From contig VERF01000006.1 in the NCBI GenBank assembly GCA_018882895.1, positions 1-64,000 of the forward strand: a stretch of 64,000 nt of DNA, in the 5' to 3' direction. The position numbers and the translations under genes were made by a program. The notes under the pieces were generated by a model. The model did no database searches and was not told where the DNA came from. It saw nothing but the letters and a program-made list of their open reading frames with translations. Source of the stretch: Candidatus Kapaibacterium sp. (lineage in GTDB: Bacteria > Bacteroidota > Ignavibacteria > Kapaibacteriales > Kapaibacteriaceae). This document shows, in pieces, positions 61,874 through 64,000 of this stretch (positions are counted from its first letter, which is position 1; each line of letters opens with the position of its first letter).

Positions 61874-62925
61874 TCGAGCTACTGCAACGACTCATTGCTA
61901 CGCGGTCATTCTCCAGAGAGGAGAATGTGACGGCGGATATTCTCGAGGACCATTTACGCGGCTGTGGTCGCCCCGTTCAGCGTTTCGGCAACAACGTGCT
62001 GTCGTTGCCGGAACCGGATGGACGTCCGATATGGCTGCTGAACTCTCATCACGATACGGTGCGTCCGGGCGGTGGCTGGAGTCATGATCCGCTCGTCCCA
62101 ACGATCGTTGACGGACGTCTCTACGGTCTGGGCTCCAACGATGCCGGTGGGGCGCTTGTGATGATGCTCGCTGCGTATCTGCACATGTCGGAGAAGTCCG
62201 ATACTCCGGTGCAGTTTGCCTTTGCCGCTACTGCCGAGGAAGAGGTAAGTGGCGATGGCGGCATGGCGCTGCTTGCGCGCGAGGTCTTCGACAAGTATCC
62301 TCTTGCCTGCGCTCTTGTGGGCGAGCCCACACAGATGCAGATGGCGGTGGCCGAGAGGGGGCTGATGGTGCTTGACTGCACATGGCACGGCCGGACGGGA
62401 CACGCAGCCCGCAAGGAGGGCATCAACGCCATCTATGCGGCGCTGGCCGACATCGAATGGTTCCGCACGTTTGAGTTTACCGATATCACCGGTGACCTCG
62501 GTGAGGTGTCGATGACCGTCACGCAGATCAATGCCGGTACGCAGCACAACGTCGTCCCCGACGTCTGCACGGCCGTTGTTGATGTGCGCGTGCCCGGCTC
62601 GCATACGCACGAGGATGTGCTGGCGGTTATCCGCGCGCACGTGAGCTGCGACTGTCAGCCCCGTTCCATGAGGTTGCGTTCCTCATCCATCGCGATGGAT
62701 CATCCTCTTGTTCAGTCGGGCCTCGCGCTCGGCATGAAGGCCTATGCCAGCCCCACAATGTCTGACCAGGCTCTGCTGCCATCGGGCGTTCCGTCGCTCA
62801 AGATCGGTCCGGGCAACAGTGCGCGCTCGCACACGCCTGACGAGTGGATCGGCATCGACGAGGTGGAGTCGGGCATTGCCACATTCATTCATCTGCTCGA
62901 AACAACCATGCGGAGTCTGCAATGA
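61870..62925 (+). CDS. argE: M20 deacylase, ArgE/N-acyl-ornithine (citrulline) deacetylase
   Basis: 351 residues from ATG 61870; the track's start overlaps argB. Zinc ligands are visible in 'NSHHDTVRPGGGWSHDP' and 'LYGLGSNDAGGALVMML', and the catalytic Glu in 'AATAEEEVSGDGGMALL'. Because argF' makes N-acylcitrulline, the likely substrate is N-acetyl- or N-succinyl-citrulline (inference). Overlaps argB and argH. Confidence 0.9.
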   Translation: MIELLQRLIATRSFSREENVTADILEDHLRGCGRPVQRFGNNVLSLPEPDGRPIWLLNSHHDTVRPGGGWSHDPLVPTIVDGRLYGLGSNDAGGALVMMLAAYLHMSEKSDTPVQFAFAATAEEEVSGDGGMALLAREVFDKYPLACALVGEPTQMQMAVAERGLMVLDCTWHGRTGHAARKEGINAIYAALADIEWFRTFEFTDITGDLGEVSMTVTQINAGTQHNVVPDVCTAVVDVRVPGSHTHEDVLAVIRAHVSCDCQPRSMRLRSSSIAMDHPLVQSGLALGMKAYASPTMSDQALLPSGVPSLKIGPGNSARSHTPDEWIGIDEVESGIATFIHLLETTMRSLQ

Positions 62926-64000
62926 AGCCATGGGATAAAGGGGCTCCTATCGATGCGTTGATGGAGCAATTCACTGTTGGACGAGACCGTGACGTTGACG
63001 CGCGTCTAGCGCGCTGGGACGTTGTGGGCTCCATCGCCCATGCCGAGATGCTCGGCACGGTTGGCCTCATCTCTGATGACGAGCGACGTCAGCTGACGGC
63101 GGCGTTATCGGAGCTGCTCGAAGAGATCGACCGCAACGGAATTGTTATCGACCCGGCCTGTGAGGACATCCACTCACACGTCGAGGCCGTGCTGACGCAG
63201 AAGCTTGGTGATGTGGGCAAGAAGATCCACACCGGGCGCAGCCGCAACGACCAGGTACTTGTGGACCTCAAGCTCTTCCTGCGTCACGAGCTCCGCAGCA
63301 CGCGCATGCGCGTTAAGGAACTTGCCGATCTGCTCATCACGCTTGCCGAGAAGTACAACACCGTGGAGCTGCCCGGCTACACGCACTTCCAGATCGCCAT
63401 GCCCTCGAGCTTTGGTCTATGGTTTGGCGGCTATGCCGAGGCCCTCATCGAAGATCTGCGCGTGCTGGACATGGGCATTGATGCTGCAAATGCCAACCCT
63501 CTTGGCAGTGCTGCAGGCTATGGCACGTCGCTTCCGCTTGATAGGGGGCTTACCACGCGCGCGCTGAACTTCGATCGCGTACACGTCACCAGCACCTTTG
63601 CTCAAATGTCGCGCGGGCGCACCGAAAAGCTCGCAGCCATTGCGCTTGCTCAGCCCCTTTCCACTCTTGCGCGTTTCGCTGCCGATGTGGTGCAGTATGC
63701 AAGTCAGAACTATGGCTTCATCACCTTGCCCGAGGCCTTTACCACCGGCTCGAGCATCATGCCGCACAAGCGCAACCCTGATGTCTTCGAAGTACTTCGT
63801 GCGCGGTGCAATCGCCTGCAGTCCGCGGCGCACGAGATCGCGACCATGCTCACCAATCTTCCGTCGGGCTACCACCGCGACATGCAGTTCATCAAGGACG
63901 TCATCGTCGACGCCATCGACGAAGCCCAGCTTCTGTTGGACGTTGCCCTGCATGTTGTGCCGCACATCACGCCCGTTCAGAATCTGCTCCAAGACCCTTC
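62922..64000 (+). CDS. argH: Argininosuccinate lyase (3' end outside window)
   Basis: At least 359 codons, open to the window end and missing from the ORF track for that reason. ATG 62922 overlaps the argE stop. 'HTGRSRNDQVLVDLKLFLR' and 'LPGYTHFQIAMPSSFGLWF' are ArgH segments, and the fumarase/lyase signature is GSSIMPHKRNPD at residues 276-287. Catalyses the last step, releasing arginine and fumarate. argD was not seen in the operon. Confidence 0.95.
   Translation, partial: MKPWDKGAPIDALMEQFTVGRDRDVDARLARWDVVGSIAHAEMLGTVGLISDDERRQLTAALSELLEEIDRNGIVIDPACEDIHSHVEAVLTQKLGDVGKKIHTGRSRNDQVLVDLKLFLRHELRSTRMRVKELADLLITLAEKYNTVELPGYTHFQIAMPSSFGLWFGGYAEALIEDLRVLDMGIDAANANPLGSAAGYGTSLPLDRGLTTRALNFDRVHVTSTFAQMSRGRTEKLAAIALAQPLSTLARFAADVVQYASQNYGFITLPEAFTTGSSIMPHKRNPDVFEVLRARCNRLQSAAHEIATMLTNLPSGYHRDMQFIKDVIVDAIDEAQLLLDVALHVVPHITPVQNLLQDP

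Larger units (their letters stand above)
2268..63659. repeat. Dispersed octamer AAGGGGCT / AGCCCCTT
   Basis: I counted 22 exact copies by eye. Twelve are in plus orientation: 2268, 5759, 11523, 15220, 28133, 33089, 44196, 51506, 56036, 58648, 60040 and 62938. Ten are in minus orientation: 11800, 19683, 26813, 31541, 35681, 36296, 38809, 43114, 58562 and 63652. About two are expected by chance. Nearly all are inside genes. Confidence 0.6.

Noticed and set aside
1-64000. tRNA genes, in particular near tuf where they often occur
   Set aside because: No cloverleaf-like sequence with a GTTCRANNC arm was recognised in the intergenic gaps.

Overview
The window is a roughly 55% GC chromosomal segment with no plasmid, phage or insertion-sequence genes. 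Several features point to the Bacteroidota/Chlorobiota superphylum, most likely an Ignavibacteria- or Kapabacteria-like lineage (inference). These are type IX secretion (T9SS) C-terminal sorting domains with a PorV-family protein, a GWxTD-domain protein, promoters of the Bacteroidetes TTTG-N20-TAnnTTTG type, a cysteine-free ribosomal protein L36, and an arginine operon with a succinyl/acetyl-ornithine-type carbamoyltransferase. No tRNA, rRNA or CRISPR array was recognised. No stretch longer than 300 bases lacks a gene; the longest gap (57117-57403) holds a candidate arginine leader.

Layout. 1-9 kb: tail of a T9SS cargo protein, a TonB-dependent receptor, a very large secreted protein and a PorV-like protein. 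9-20 kb: a tightly overlapping run of envelope and housekeeping genes (GWxTD protein, LpxL-like acyltransferase, heptosyltransferase-like GT9, RsuA-family pseudouridine synthase, BatA/VWA protein, J-domain protein, M61 peptidase, TPR lipoprotein resembling SprE/PorW). 20-28 kb: clpS (minus strand), a CADD-type oxygenase, a class II glutamine amidotransferase, nuoL interrupted by a one-base frameshift, an SRAP (YedK-like) protein, two thioredoxin-fold proteins, an Arg/Gly/Asp repeat protein and a secreted protein. 28-33 kb, minus strand: lysA with a small membrane protein, a LuxR-type regulator, an FNR-like regulator with candidate Fe-S cysteines, and a large T9SS cargo protein. 33-34.6 kb: an MFS transporter followed by a heptanucleotide repeat.

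34.7-56 kb is the translation block. It runs from an EF-G resembling mitochondrial EF-G1, through the str operon (rpsL-rpsG-fusA-tuf) with a second, different EF-G, to the S10-spc-alpha cluster from rpsJ to rplQ. secY, map, infA and rpmJ are in place, but rpsD is missing between rpsK and rpoA. 56-64 kb: engB, purE, then a leader region and an overlapping arginine operon, GNAT-argG-argC-argF'-argB-argE-argH. argH runs off the window and argD is absent.

The most notable observations are three. First, a 28-codon leader peptide with ten arginine codons and mutually exclusive stem segments lies upstream of the arginine operon. Second, the octamer AAGGGGCT/AGCCCCTT is about tenfold over-represented across the window by hand count. 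Third, two divergent EF-G genes flank rpsL-rpsG.
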